Assembly: GCA_900596015.1 (NCBI GenBank)
Contig: UVIF01000010.1
Coordinates: 118,504 to 182,503, forward strand
Source of the DNA: Pseudomonas viridiflava
GTDB lineage: Bacteria > Pseudomonadota > Gammaproteobacteria > Pseudomonadales > Pseudomonadaceae
Direction of reading: 5' to 3'
Length of the DNA: 64,000 bases
This document shows, piece by piece, positions 48,857 through 58,006 of this stretch (position 1 is its first letter; each line of letters opens with the position of its first letter). Under the pieces are notes generated by a model. It ran no database searches. It was not told the DNA's origin and saw only the letters and a list, made by a program, of their open reading frames with translations. The translations under genes were made by a program, and so were the position numbers.

Positions 48857-49750
48857 ATGGGCACGGGGGTATCGACCATGACTGCTTTACTGGACCTGCA
48901 AGTGTTTCAGGCGCTGCACAACTCGCGCCACGCGCGCCTCGAGCACAGTGCCGAACTGGGCGACTCGATGGTGGCGGCGTTGTGGAGCAATCACCACGAT
49001 GCCCAGGAGTATCAGGCGCCGACCCATCACACTCTGTCGTGCTACATCGGCGGCGGCACCGGCACCTTTCGCCGCGATCGACCGTGGGAGAAAGGCGCGC
49101 CCGGCAAGCAGTGCATCCTGCCGGCCGGCCATGAATCGGCGTGGGTCATCAACGGTGACATCCGCCTGGCCCACCTCTATTTCAGCGCCGAGCAGTTTGC
49201 GCTGGGCTGCGTGACGCTGCTGGACCGTGAGCCCCGCGAAATGCAGTTGCGCGAGAATACCTTCCTCGAAGACCCGACACAGGCGCGGCGCTTCGCTCGT
49301 CTGATCACCTTGAACTGGAACGAACCGGGAGAGCGCGTGCTGACCAGTAGCCTGGCCCACGAGATGCTTGCTCACGCCCTGCTCAGCCAAGCGGTCGCGC
49401 GTCCGCAGCTACGTCTCAAAGGTGGCCTTGCACCTCATCAGCGGCGCCTGCTTCGCGACTTCATCGAGGCGCAGTTGGCCGAACCTCTGAGCCTTGGCCA
49501 ACTGGCGGCCTTGTGCAGCTTGTCGGAGTACCACTTCGCACGGATGTTTCGCACAAGCTTTGGCTTGCCGCCGCATCAGTACGTTTTGGCTCGACGGATC
49601 GCCCGCGCCCGCTCGCTGTTGCGCCAGACGCACCTGCCTTTAGGCGAGGTGGGCCTGGCGTGCGGCTTCGCCAGCGCCAGTCACTTCAGCAATCGGTTTC
49701 GCCAGGCAAGTGCCGTATCCCCAGGCGAATATCGCCTGGCTTGCACCTGA
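48857..49750 (+). CDS. AraC-family transcriptional regulator
   Basis: This 297-aa protein ends in an AraC DNA-binding domain with two HTH segments (LSLGQLAALCSLSEYHFARM, and LPLGEVGLACGFASASHFSN then RFRQASAVSPGEYR). The N-terminal part (residues 30-170) looks like a cupin sensor. The start could be MGTGVSTM or the inner MTALLDLQ, seven codons later. It diverges from the EamA gene and may regulate it. Confidence 0.92.
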   Translation: MGTGVSTMTALLDLQVFQALHNSRHARLEHSAELGDSMVAALWSNHHDAQEYQAPTHHTLSCYIGGGTGTFRRDRPWEKGAPGKQCILPAGHESAWVINGDIRLAHLYFSAEQFALGCVTLLDREPREMQLRENTFLEDPTQARRFARLITLNWNEPGERVLTSSLAHEMLAHALLSQAVARPQLRLKGGLAPHQRRLLRDFIEAQLAEPLSLGQLAALCSLSEYHFARMFRTSFGLPPHQYVLARRIARARSLLRQTHLPLGEVGLACGFASASHFSNRFRQASAVSPGEYRLACT

Positions 49751-49773
49751 CGGCAGGCTAGCGGCCGCTGGCG

Positions 49774-50100
49774 CTACCAGCGGGCCACGGCCGCCAACGG
49801 GCCCAGCAGCAGGCCGGCTGCGGCCAATGCCAGAGCCCAGCGTGGCCGGTACGGCAACAGCCACACCAGAAACACCGCGCTGCCCATCAACACTGCGGTC
49901 CAGCGCACCAGCCCCATGGCCCAGCCTGCGCTGAGCACCGAGACCCACAGCGACAAGGCCAGCAGGGCCCAGCCCGCCATGCGCAATTGCACCTTGCGCG
50001 AAGGGCTGGGTCGATGCCCGAGCATTTCCTGATGATGGCGTTCCATGGCCAGGCACAGGGCACTGAAGCCGGCATAACTGAGCAAACCTGCAGCCAACAT
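49774..50100 (-). CDS. DUF3325 membrane protein of an iron-uptake operon
   Basis: This 108-aa protein has three or four hydrophobic segments (AAGLLSYAGFSALCLAM; AGWALLALSLWVSVLSAGW; VLMGSAVFLVWLL; ALALAAAGLLLGPLAAVA) and matches the DUF3325 pattern found with PepSY proteins in TonB-linked iron operons. Its ATG overlaps the stop of the PepSY gene (TGATG). The biochemical role is unknown. Confidence 0.9.
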   Translation of the reverse strand: MLAAGLLSYAGFSALCLAMERHHQEMLGHRPSPSRKVQLRMAGWALLALSLWVSVLSAGWAMGLVRWTAVLMGSAVFLVWLLPYRPRWALALAAAGLLLGPLAAVARW

Positions 50101-51680
50101 CAATGCACCTCGCTTGGCGTGACCGCACGCGCACGCGGCGCGCGCGCCACTGGCAAAGCCGCCAGCACTGCGCGGTGGCGTATCTTCATGACCACCCAGG
50201 CGAGCACCAGGCCGCACCCCAGCGCGCTGAGGTCGACGCCTGCCAATACCCAATCGCCGGCGGCGATGGACGCCGGCAGGCCATGGTCGGTAGTCAGCAG
50301 ACTGAGCACCGGCACGCCTGCCAAGGCAATCGCCGCCAGGCCCAACTGCTCGGTCCAGGCCTTGCTGCCACTGCGCACAGCGGCATGCACGATGCTCAAC
50401 AGCCACACGACGAAGAATGTGTCGACCTCGATGCCGGCACGCTCCGGATAGGTCGCCGGCAGCAGCCGGTTAGCCCACATGAAGCCTGCCACCGCCAGCA
50501 CCAGCCCGGCCATGCCAGCCACGTTCAACACTTCCACCAGACGCAGCTCGAAGGGCCGCACACCGCTGCGGGCATGCTTGAGCTGCCGCTTGCCCAGCCA
50601 CATGACCAGGCCCGTACCGATCAGCAAGGTACTGCCCAGGCCGCAGAAGAAATACAGCCAGCGCAGCAAGGGCCCGGCGAACAGCCCCATGTGCAACCCA
50701 TAGAACGTGCCCGCAACGACCATCGGCGTGGAGCTTTCGCGCGGCCGTTCGAGCACCGCGCCCGTGGTGCCGGCGAAGGTGATGGCCGCGCCCGGGTCGC
50801 GGCTCACGGTATCGCCGTCATGGCGGCTGAACTGCACCTGGGCGTTGGCATCGCCCGGCATCTGCACCGACACCCGGCCGATGCTGCCTTCGGGCCATTG
50901 CTGCAGCGCGCGGTCGTATAGCCCTCCCAGACTTGCCAGCGGCACAGGCTGCCCGGCGGCGACCAAACGCTGGTTGCCCGGATAGATCTCGTTGAAGAAC
51001 GCCTGGGTATCGCCATCGTAGCGGCTGCTGATGCTCGCCGGCATGAGCATGGTCATGAAGATCACCAGGCTGCTGTAGGTGATCATCAGGTGAAAAGGCA
51101 GCACCAGCACGCCGATTGCGTTGTGTCCATCGAGCCAGGAACGCGCGCCCTTGCCGGGGCGGAAGGTGAAGAACTCCTTGAAGATCTTCTTGTGGGTGAT
51201 GATGCCGGTGACCAGCGTCACCAGCATGACCATCGCCGCCAGGCTGCTCAGCCAGCGGCCCCAGGGGTAGCCCATTTGCAGCTGGTAGTGGAAGCGGTAG
51301 AAGAAGTCGCCGCCGCGGCTGTCGCGCGCCTCGATTCGCTGCCCGGTCTGCGGGTCCAGGGTATGCCGGGTGAAGCTGCCGCGCCCGCTTTTGTTCGGGT
51401 CCTGCCACATGACCGAAAGCGCCGGCTCGCGCGCGTCCGGCAGGCCGATGAACCAGCGCGACGATTGCCCAGCGTTGGCTTGCAGATAGCTCTGCGCCTG
51501 CGCCAGGCTGGCACGCGCATCGAGCGCGCGCACCGGCACTTCGGGCTGCGCCCAGTGGCTGATCTCGTCCTTGAAGTAGGAAAGGGTTCCGGTAAGGAAG
51601 ATGGCGAACAGCAACCAGCCGAACACCAGCCCCGCCCAGGTATGCAACCACGCCATCGCCTGGCGGAAGCCTTCTCTCAC
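50100..51680 (-). CDS. PepSY-associated TM protein, probable ferric-siderophore reductase
   Basis: This 526-aa inner-membrane protein has PepSY-associated TM helices at both ends (AMAWLHTWAGLVFGWLLFAIFLTGTL; LPFHLMITYSSLVIFMTMLM; GTFYGLHMGLFAGPLLRWLYFF) with His residues placed to bind heme. Relatives reduce ferric siderophores or citrate. It begins with a GTG (VREGFRQAM) overlapping the stop of the DUF3649 gene (GTGA); a longer frame upstream is a shadow of that gene. It works with the fecI-fecR-fecA genes facing it. Confidence 0.93.
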   Translation of the reverse strand: MREGFRQAMAWLHTWAGLVFGWLLFAIFLTGTLSYFKDEISHWAQPEVPVRALDARASLAQAQSYLQANAGQSSRWFIGLPDAREPALSVMWQDPNKSGRGSFTRHTLDPQTGQRIEARDSRGGDFFYRFHYQLQMGYPWGRWLSSLAAMVMLVTLVTGIITHKKIFKEFFTFRPGKGARSWLDGHNAIGVLVLPFHLMITYSSLVIFMTMLMPASISSRYDGDTQAFFNEIYPGNQRLVAAGQPVPLASLGGLYDRALQQWPEGSIGRVSVQMPGDANAQVQFSRHDGDTVSRDPGAAITFAGTTGAVLERPRESSTPMVVAGTFYGLHMGLFAGPLLRWLYFFCGLGSTLLIGTGLVMWLGKRQLKHARSGVRPFELRLVEVLNVAGMAGLVLAVAGFMWANRLLPATYPERAGIEVDTFFVVWLLSIVHAAVRSGSKAWTEQLGLAAIALAGVPVLSLLTTDHGLPASIAAGDWVLAGVDLSALGCGLVLAWVVMKIRHRAVLAALPVARAPRARAVTPSEVH

Positions 51681-51982
51681 GGCAGGTGCTGCCAGTGCAG
51701 AAGACCCGCCATTGCGGCCAGTAACAGGCCCGGTATGGCCAGGCCCAGCCAGGCTCGGCCGGCGCTGTGCGAGGCGAAACACCAGAGCACGGCCACCAGG
51801 TACACCAGGAACGACAGCATCATGGCGCTGACCACGGCCTCGCCGCGTGCCATGGGCAGCAGCCAGGCGATGCATACGCTTGCAAGCGCCGCCAGCACGT
51901 AGCCGCCAAACACGGCCGCGACGATGCGAGAGGCCACCGCCCAACGATACGAGGCAGGTACCCCGCCGATTCTGCTTCTCAT
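51677..51982 (-). CDS. DUF3649 membrane protein
   Basis: This 101-aa protein has three hydrophobic helices (IVAAVFGGYVLAALASVCIAWLL; AVVSAMMLSFLVYLVAVLWCF; WLGLAIPGLLLAAMAGLL), matching DUF3649. It is the first gene of the DUF3649, PepSY, DUF3325 operon. A Fur-box-like site lies 40 to 65 bases upstream, so iron repression is likely. Confidence 0.92.
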   Translation of the reverse strand: MRSRIGGVPASYRWAVASRIVAAVFGGYVLAALASVCIAWLLPMARGEAVVSAMMLSFLVYLVAVLWCFASHSAGRAWLGLAIPGLLLAAMAGLLHWQHLP

Positions 51983-52023
51983 GAAAGACCTTCAAACGTA
52001 CGAACGCGGCACTGAATCGTGCT

Positions 52024-52042
52024 GATAATAATGATAAATATT
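52024..52042. promoter_or_regulatory. Fur-box-like site upstream of the DUF3649-PepSY operon
   Basis: GATAATAATGATAAATATT agrees with the 19-base Fur consensus at 14 positions by hand count. It is 42 to 60 bases upstream of the DUF3649 start. Confidence 0.6.
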
Positions 52043-52141
52043 CTCATGCGCAAAGACCGTTGACGTTTATCTTGTGCTGCAACACTTTCTGCCGACGCTG
52101 TGACGGCTGTCGACCTTGCCCAAACGGCGGCTCATCCGTAA

Positions 52142-52160
52142 GATACGAACAATTCTTATT
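52142..52160. promoter_or_regulatory. Fur-box-like site upstream of fecI
   Basis: GATACGAACAATTCTTATT agrees with the Fur consensus at 12 of 19 positions. It lies 34 bases upstream of the sigma factor start, a suitable place for iron repression. Confidence 0.5.
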
Positions 52161-52194
52161 CTGCTGCGCACCCCATGGCGCCGGAGTGTTCGCG

Positions 52195-52698
52195 GTGAGC
52201 TCTGTGACTTCCCCTGCCTCGCATTCGGTCGAGGGCCTCTACCTCGTCCATCGCCGCTGGCTGACCGAGTGGCTGCGCAGCCGCCTGGGCTGCCCGGACA
52301 ATGCCGCCGACCTGGCCCAGGACACCTTCATGCGCCTGCTGACCGCGCGCGAAGTCACGCCCATCCGTGAACCGCGGGCGTTTCTCACCACAGTGGCCAA
52401 GCGCGTGCTGTTCAACCACTACCGTCGCCAGGATCTGGAGCGCGCGTATCTGGAGGCCTTGAGCCAGATGCCCGAGCCCCTTGCACCCTGCGAAGAACAC
52501 CGGGCGATCATCCTGCAGACCCTGCTCGAGCTGGACGCGCTACTCGAGGGCCTGCCGGTCACCGTCAAGCGTGCGTTCCTGATGGCGCAGGTCGATGGCC
52601 TGGGCTACCGCGAAATCGCCAGCGAACTCGGTATATCCCTGGCCACGGTCAAGCGCCATCTGCACAAGGCAGCCCTGCGCTGCTACTTCGCGCTGTGA
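52195..52698 (+). CDS. fecI: FecI-type ECF sigma factor
   Basis: This 167-aa sigma factor has region 2 (YLVHRRWLTEWLRSRLGCPD, NAADLAQDTFMRLLTAR) and region 4 (LPVTVKRAFLMAQVDGLGYR, EIASELGISLATVKRHLHKA). A GTG start (VSSVTSPASHS) fits best; earlier codons look like promoter. It overlaps fecR by 4 bases and is followed by fecA, the standard iron-starvation signalling cascade. Confidence 0.93.
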   Translation: MSSVTSPASHSVEGLYLVHRRWLTEWLRSRLGCPDNAADLAQDTFMRLLTAREVTPIREPRAFLTTVAKRVLFNHYRRQDLERAYLEALSQMPEPLAPCEEHRAIILQTLLELDALLEGLPVTVKRAFLMAQVDGLGYREIASELGISLATVKRHLHKAALRCYFAL

Positions 52699-53648
52699 AC
52701 GAAGCCCGCAGTTTTTCTCCGCACGTGGCCGAACAGGCGGTGCAGTGGCTGCTCGAACTGCAACAAGGCCCGCTCGACCCGCGCCAGCAGCAGGCATGGC
52801 AGCGCTGGCTGCACGCCGACGGCGAACACCGGCGCGCCTGGGATCACATCCAGAAGGTCAATCAGCAGTTCGCCGGCCTGCCCGGTTCCCTGGCGCAGGC
52901 TACCGTGGGGGCACCCCACTCGCCTGGCCGTCGACGCGCACTCAAGGCGCTGTTGCTGCTGGGAATGGCCGGTGCAACCACCCTGGCCCTGCGACAACAG
53001 CACTGGCTGCCGCCGCTGGTGGCCGACTACCGCAGCCCGCTGGGCCAGCGCCGCCAATTGCAGCTGGACGACGGCAGCCGGATCCACCTCAACACCACCA
53101 GCGCCGTGGACGTGCGCTTCGATGCGGGTCAGCGCCTGATCCACTTGCTCGAAGGCGAGATCATGCTCACGGCGGGTGCCGATACGCGGCCCCTGCTAAT
53201 CAGCACCGACCAAGGGCTGATCACCGCTGGCCGGGGGCAGGTCAATGTTCGCCAACTGCCGGGCAGCACCCAGGTGCAGGCACTGCAGGGCGCCGTCACC
53301 CTCGAGGCCGCCGGGCTGCACGGTGAGCCGCAGCGTCTGGCCGACGGCCAGCAGCTCGAGTTCGAACGCCAGCGCTTCAATCCGGCGCGACCACTGGACG
53401 CCAACAGTGGCGCCTGGGTCGACGGCATGCTGATCGCCGCGCGCATGCGCCTGGGCGACTTCCTGGCCGAAGTCGGCCGTTATCGCCGTGGCCAGCTGGA
53501 CTGCGACACCCGCGCTGCCAATCTGTTGCTCTCCGGCAGTTTCCCTCTGGGCGATACCGAGAAAATTCTCGATTCACTGGAGGCGGCACTGCCGGTGAAA
53601 GTCCGGCGCTTCACCCGCTATTGGGTCACGGTGCAATCCCGGGTCTAG
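52695..53648 (+). CDS. fecR: FecR-type anti-sigma regulator
   Basis: This 317-aa inner-membrane protein has an N-terminal DUF4880 cytoplasmic segment (AVQWLLELQQGPLDPRQQQA, WQRWLHADGEHRRAW), one membrane helix (LKALLLLGMAGATTLAL), a FecR periplasmic domain (RQLQLDDGSRIHLNTTSAVD) and a secretin/STN-like C-terminus (DFLAEVGRYRRGQLDCDTRA). It passes the receptor signal to the FecI sigma. A GTG start overlaps the stop of fecI (GTGA). Confidence 0.94.
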   Translation: MNEARSFSPHVAEQAVQWLLELQQGPLDPRQQQAWQRWLHADGEHRRAWDHIQKVNQQFAGLPGSLAQATVGAPHSPGRRRALKALLLLGMAGATTLALRQQHWLPPLVADYRSPLGQRRQLQLDDGSRIHLNTTSAVDVRFDAGQRLIHLLEGEIMLTAGADTRPLLISTDQGLITAGRGQVNVRQLPGSTQVQALQGAVTLEAAGLHGEPQRLADGQQLEFERQRFNPARPLDANSGAWVDGMLIAARMRLGDFLAEVGRYRRGQLDCDTRAANLLLSGSFPLGDTEKILDSLEAALPVKVRRFTRYWVTVQSRV

Positions 53649-53757
53649 CCACGCCAGATTTGGCGGCGAGCATTTATTTGCACGCTCGTTGAGCCGTTTT
53701 GCCTTGCTCGCGTGACAGACAGGGTAACTCCCCCTACATCCTGCCTGGAAACGCCGA

Positions 53758-56118
53758 ATGTCCAACCTGCCCACCCCACTCGCCCGCGCCCTGCGCTGTC
53801 TGTTGCTCGGCACTGCCGTGAACGTGGCTCAACTGCCGCACGCCATGGCCGCCGAGGGTCCTACCCGCGAGTACCACATCGCGCCCGCGTCGGTCGAAAG
53901 CGCGGTCAACCAGTTCGGCCGCGAGGCAGGTGTGCTGATTTCATTCGGCTCGACCAACCTTGCGGACCAGCCCAGCCGTGGCCTGCAAGGCAGCTACAGC
54001 GTCGAGCAGGCCCTGGCGGTACTGCTTGAAGGGACCGGCCTGCAGGCTCAGCCGCTGGGCGATGGCGCCTACAGCCTGGAAGCCACACCTGTGGCGCAGC
54101 CTGGCAGCGCCGGTGCTGCGGTCGAACTGGGTGCGTCCAGTGTCGTAGGCGACTGGCTCGGCGCCGCCGAACAGACCAACGTGTTCGAGCACGCCGGTGC
54201 CCGGGACGTGGTGCGCCGCGAAGACTTCGAACGCACTGGCGCCACCAGCGCGCGCGAAGTCCTCAACCGCATTCCGGGTGTCAATGCCCCACAGAACAAC
54301 GGCACGGGCAGCCATGACATGGCGATGAACTTCGGCATCCGTGGGCTCAACCCACGGCTGGCGACCCGTTCCACAGTGCTGATGGACGGCATCCCGGTGC
54401 CGTTCGCCCCCTATGGCCAGCCGCAGTTGTCGTTCGCCCCGGTCAGCATGGGCAACATGGACGCCGTGGACGTGGTGCGCGGCGGCGGCGCAGTGCGCTA
54501 CGGCCCGCAGAACGTCGGCGGCATCGTCAACTTCGTGACCCGCGCGATTCCCGACGCGCCGACCGTGAAAGGCGGCTTGCAGACCCAGGCCAGCCCTTCG
54601 TCGAGCCAGGACGGCTTCAAGACCACCGGCAACCTGCTGGCGGGCGGCACTGCCGACAACGGTCTGGGCGGCGCCCTGCTCTACTCCGGCGTGCGCGGGG
54701 GCGACTGGCGCGAGCACAGCGATACCCAGATCGACGACCTGATTCTCAAGGGCAAGTACCAGATCGACGAGGCCAACAGCCTCAATGCCCAGGCGCAGTA
54801 CTACGAAGGCGAGGCCGATATGCCCGGTGGCCTCAGCGCAGCCGACTACAAGGCCGACCCCTATCAGTCGACCCGCCGCTACGACAAGTTCTGGGGGCGC
54901 CGCACCATGGTCAACTTCGGCTACCGCTACCAGGAAGATCGCCGCGAATTCACCGCCAACACCTTCTTCACCAAGACCCTGCGCAGTGGCTACCTGGACC
55001 AGGGCAACTTTCTCTCACTGTCGCCCCGCGAGTACTGGGTACGTGGTGTGGAGACGCGTTTCTCCCAGGGCTTCGACCTGGGCCAGACACAGCACGAAAT
55101 GAGCGTGGGCTACCGCTACATCAGCGAGGCGGGCCATGAGCTGCGCTACCGCACACCGATCAGCGCCAATCAGCAGCTGCCCAGCACCGACAGCCGCAAC
55201 GACCGTGACACCCGTGGCAGCACCCAGGCCCACGCCTTCTATATCGACGACCGCATCGATATCGGCCGCTGGACGTTCACGCCCGGCATCCGCTACGAGA
55301 TGATCGACTCGCAGCAGACCAACAACCTCACCAACGTCAAATACCAGGGCGATTACACCACTGCATTGCCGGCCCTGAACGTGCTCTATCACGTCAACGA
55401 GAACTGGAACCTGTACGCCAACACCGAAGGCTCGTTCGGCAGTGTGCAGTACAGCCAGATGCCCAACCGCGTGACCGGCGGCGAAGTGAAGCCGGAAAAG
55501 GCCCGGACCTGGGAGCTGGGGACGCGTTACGACAACGGCAATCTGCGCGCGGAAATCGGTGCGTTCCTGATCAACTTCGACAACCAGTACGACAGCAACC
55601 AGACCAACGACACGGTGATCGCGCGCGGCGAGACTCGGCATCAGGGTATCGAGACCAGCATCAACTACGCACTGGACGGGTTGAGCCCGGCCCTGGCCGG
55701 TTTCGACGTTCACGCCAGCTACGCGTTCGTCGATGCCACCATCCGCGAAGACGGGCCGAACAAGGGCAACCGTGTGCCGTTCTCGTCACGCCACAAGGGC
55801 ACCCTGGGCGTCGGTTACACCCAAGGCCCGTGGAAGCTCGACCTGGACAGCAGCTACCAGAGCAGCCAGTTCGCCGACAACGCCAACACCCAGGCCGAAA
55901 GCGCCGATGGCAGTACCGGGCGCATCCCCGGCTACATGCTCTTCAGCAGCCGCGCCGGCTACGACTTCGGCCCGCAATTGTCCGACTTGAACGTCGCGGT
56001 GGGCGTGAAGAACATCTTCAATCGCCAGTATTACACCCGCTCCTTCGACGACAACAACAAGGGCAAATACGTGGGCGAGCCGCGCACGATCTACGTACAA
56101 ACCTCCGTCGCTTTCTGA
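53758..56118 (+). CDS. fecA: TonB-dependent receptor FecA-like (ferric citrate type)
   Basis: This 786-aa outer-membrane receptor has a signal peptide, an STN signalling domain (YHIAPASVESAVNQFGREAG, residues about 35-115), a plug (ARDVVRREDFERTGATSARE; VVRGGGAVRYGPQNVGGIVN) and a beta barrel ending in Phe. The plug segment FGIRGLNPRLATRSTVLMDG, then VPFAPYGQPQ, is like E. coli FecA. The STN domain allows signalling to FecR. Citrate as the ligand is an inference from similarity. Confidence 0.94.
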   Translation: MSNLPTPLARALRCLLLGTAVNVAQLPHAMAAEGPTREYHIAPASVESAVNQFGREAGVLISFGSTNLADQPSRGLQGSYSVEQALAVLLEGTGLQAQPLGDGAYSLEATPVAQPGSAGAAVELGASSVVGDWLGAAEQTNVFEHAGARDVVRREDFERTGATSAREVLNRIPGVNAPQNNGTGSHDMAMNFGIRGLNPRLATRSTVLMDGIPVPFAPYGQPQLSFAPVSMGNMDAVDVVRGGGAVRYGPQNVGGIVNFVTRAIPDAPTVKGGLQTQASPSSSQDGFKTTGNLLAGGTADNGLGGALLYSGVRGGDWREHSDTQIDDLILKGKYQIDEANSLNAQAQYYEGEADMPGGLSAADYKADPYQSTRRYDKFWGRRTMVNFGYRYQEDRREFTANTFFTKTLRSGYLDQGNFLSLSPREYWVRGVETRFSQGFDLGQTQHEMSVGYRYISEAGHELRYRTPISANQQLPSTDSRNDRDTRGSTQAHAFYIDDRIDIGRWTFTPGIRYEMIDSQQTNNLTNVKYQGDYTTALPALNVLYHVNENWNLYANTEGSFGSVQYSQMPNRVTGGEVKPEKARTWELGTRYDNGNLRAEIGAFLINFDNQYDSNQTNDTVIARGETRHQGIETSINYALDGLSPALAGFDVHASYAFVDATIREDGPNKGNRVPFSSRHKGTLGVGYTQGPWKLDLDSSYQSSQFADNANTQAESADGSTGRIPGYMLFSSRAGYDFGPQLSDLNVAVGVKNIFNRQYYTRSFDDNNKGKYVGEPRTIYVQTSVAF

Positions 56119-56252
56119 CGCCGGCAGGGTGCCCCTGTCGCGGGTGAAACCCTGTGGCAGCGGGTCGTACGCCGCGATTCTGCATGGGAAAGTGTCGGGT
56201 TCGGCACTTATTTCAGAAAAAGTTCGAAAAAGTTACTGAATATTTATCTTCG

Positions 56253-56285
56253 TCAGGGGGTTGAATTGTGTCCTCAACTCCCTGA
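56253..56285. promoter_or_regulatory. 12-base inverted repeat upstream of the hibernation-factor gene
   Basis: TCAGGGGGTTGA and TCAACTCCCTGA flank a 9-base spacer, with one mismatch between arms. No T run follows. It may be an operator or an mRNA hairpin; it lies about 75 bases before the HPF-like gene. Confidence 0.55.
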
Positions 56286-56358
56286 CCTTGTACTTCAAGA
56301 GGCGATGAATATCAGCGTCATCGAATCTCTAGCTAGCAAGCCGAATAAGGGATGAACT

Positions 56359-56769
56359 ATGCAGATCCAGGTCAATAGCGATAACCATATTCAAGGCGAT
56401 GCCCGCCTGCAGGAGTGGGTGCGCACCGTAGTGGAAAACGCAGTCGAACACTACCAAGAGGATCTGACCCGCATCGAGGTCCACCTCGCCGACGAAAACG
56501 GTCAGAAATCCGGGCCCGACGATATGCGCTGCCAGATGGAAGCGCGTCCCAAAGGTCACCAGCCCATTTCCGTGACGCACAAGGCGGAAACCTTGGATCT
56601 GGCGGTCGATGGCGCTGCCGAGAAGCTCAGCCACGCTTTGGAGCACATGTTCGGCAGGTTGCGCAACAAGCGTGCAGCCAACCCGCAAACCATTCCCGAT
56701 GGCCCGAACGAAGCCTTGCTCGAGGAAGAGTTTCTGGAAAACGAACAGGTGCTCAACAGCAAGTCCTGA
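56359..56769 (+). CDS. HPF/RaiA-family ribosome-associated protein
   Basis: This 136-aa protein has the beta-alpha-beta-beta-beta-alpha fold of short hibernation factors: MQIQVNSDNHIQGDARLQEW, IEVHLADENG, and AVDGAAEKLSHALEHMFGRL. Such proteins bind the 30S subunit and keep ribosomes inactive or dimerised in starvation. It is longer than typical RaiA by an acidic tail (ALLEEEFLENEQVLN). A clear terminator follows. Confidence 0.85.
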   Translation: MQIQVNSDNHIQGDARLQEWVRTVVENAVEHYQEDLTRIEVHLADENGQKSGPDDMRCQMEARPKGHQPISVTHKAETLDLAVDGAAEKLSHALEHMFGRLRNKRAANPQTIPDGPNEALLEEEFLENEQVLNSKS

Positions 56770-56783
56770 GCCCTGCAACGTGG

Positions 56784-56813
56784 AAAAAGGCGAGCCTCGG
56801 GCTCGCCTTTTTT
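56784..56813 (+). terminator. Terminator after the hibernation-factor gene
   Basis: Hairpin AAAGGCGAGC-ctcg-GGCTCGCCTTT with T run, 15 bases after the stop. Confidence 0.85.
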
Positions 56814-56988
56814 ATTGCCTGCGAATAAGTTTTTCAGTCCGGGCACGGCGATTGCTACATCAATTGCGACGAAGTAAGGCGGCAGTTACATATAGCAAAA
56901 GATGAAACGCGGCGCCGACCAGCGGTCTTGAACCAGTAACTAATCGCCTAGTCCATTAACGAAGTTCGACTATTGCAGGTAGTACATC

Positions 56989-57327
56989 ATGGATAATCCA
57001 TTCCAAGCCCTGAGCGATGCGTTCCAACCCGAATACCGCGTCAACCTGAGCATCCAGCGCCTGGATGGCAGCATCATGCTGACCCTGTCCAACGAACGCG
57101 GGGTTGCCGCCAAGCGCGTGATCACCGCCGAACAACGCAACGATCCCAAGCGCATGCGCCGCCTGATCGAAAGCATCCAGTTCGGCATGGCCATCGAACA
57201 AGGTGGCAGCGCCATGCAGATCCTGGCGGCGATGACCGATGCCGGCAACGTCGAGAAGCTGGCCGGCAAACCGGCGCTTCACGCCAGTGCCGTGCACGCC
57301 TTGCCGCGAGCCGCCAGCCTGCAGTGA
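56989..57327 (+). CDS. DUF3509 protein
   Basis: This 112-aa protein has the DUF3509 signature MDNPFQALSDAFQPEYRVNL and then LDGSIMLTLSNERG and IESIQFGMAIEQG. The family is found almost only in Pseudomonas; its function is unknown. The start has a modest ribosome site. Confidence 0.92.
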   Translation: MDNPFQALSDAFQPEYRVNLSIQRLDGSIMLTLSNERGVAAKRVITAEQRNDPKRMRRLIESIQFGMAIEQGGSAMQILAAMTDAGNVEKLAGKPALHASAVHALPRAASLQ

Positions 57328-57340
57328 ATCGCCGTGCGGC

Positions 57341-57781
57341 TCAGCTGTCGGACTTCTCCTTTACCGATGGATAGCGCGAAGACCCATAGCGCACCACAAG
57401 GATGGCGAAAGCCAGCAGCAGGATGCCGCCGCACAGGTAGATGATGCCCAGATCCGGTGCATTGTGGTGCGAGACATCGCCGATCAGCAGGCGAGTCAAG
57501 GCGGTGATTGCCACGTACAGCAGGAAGCGAATAGGCATGTGGTTGGTCTTGAAATAGATCCCCACCATCGCCCCCAGCTCCAGATAGATGAACAGCAGCA
57601 GAATGTCATCCACGCTGACGCTGCCCTTCTCTACCATTCCCAGAAAAGCGCTGACAGCCGCCCAGGCGGTAATGGCGCCAATGCCGAACAGCGCCAGATA
57701 GTGGAATGCCTCAACGCACAGATTGCCCAGCGAGTCGGCCTGGGCGTGCAGGCTCCCGCGAAGCTTTTCGGCCCATTTCAT
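57341..57781 (-). CDS. psiE: Phosphate-starvation-inducible protein PsiE
   Basis: This 146-aa inner-membrane protein has four predicted helices (YLALFGIGAITAWAAVSAFL; ILLLFIYLELGAMVGIYF; PIRFLLYVAITALTRLLI; LGIIYLCGGILLLAFAILVV), matching PsiE. Role unknown; expression responds to phosphate in E. coli. It is convergent with DUF3509 and divergent from yebG. Confidence 0.93.
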   Translation of the reverse strand: MKWAEKLRGSLHAQADSLGNLCVEAFHYLALFGIGAITAWAAVSAFLGMVEKGSVSVDDILLLFIYLELGAMVGIYFKTNHMPIRFLLYVAITALTRLLIGDVSHHNAPDLGIIYLCGGILLLAFAILVVRYGSSRYPSVKEKSDS

Positions 57782-57949
57782 TGCCTGTATTCCTTTTGCC
57801 AACCGATGGTGAGATGCGCCTGAACGCCTATGCTCGTTCAGGGCATGCAGCATAAGGGCCAGGCATGGCTGGTGAGAAGCAGCCAGACTGTCGCAGGGCA
57901 CCTCGTCGCCACCTCTGTTCAAGCCCGCCGATTTGCCTTATGCTTTGCA

Positions 57950-57965
57950 CTGTATAAACGAACAG
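57950..57965 (+). promoter_or_regulatory. LexA (SOS) box upstream of yebG
   Basis: CTGTATAAACGAACAG fits the SOS consensus CTGTATN6ACAG perfectly in its half sites. It is 42 bases before the yebG start. Confidence 0.85.
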
Positions 57966-58006
57966 TAGTTATACTGAAACCATTCCCTGGGCAAATGAGG
58001 TGGTCA

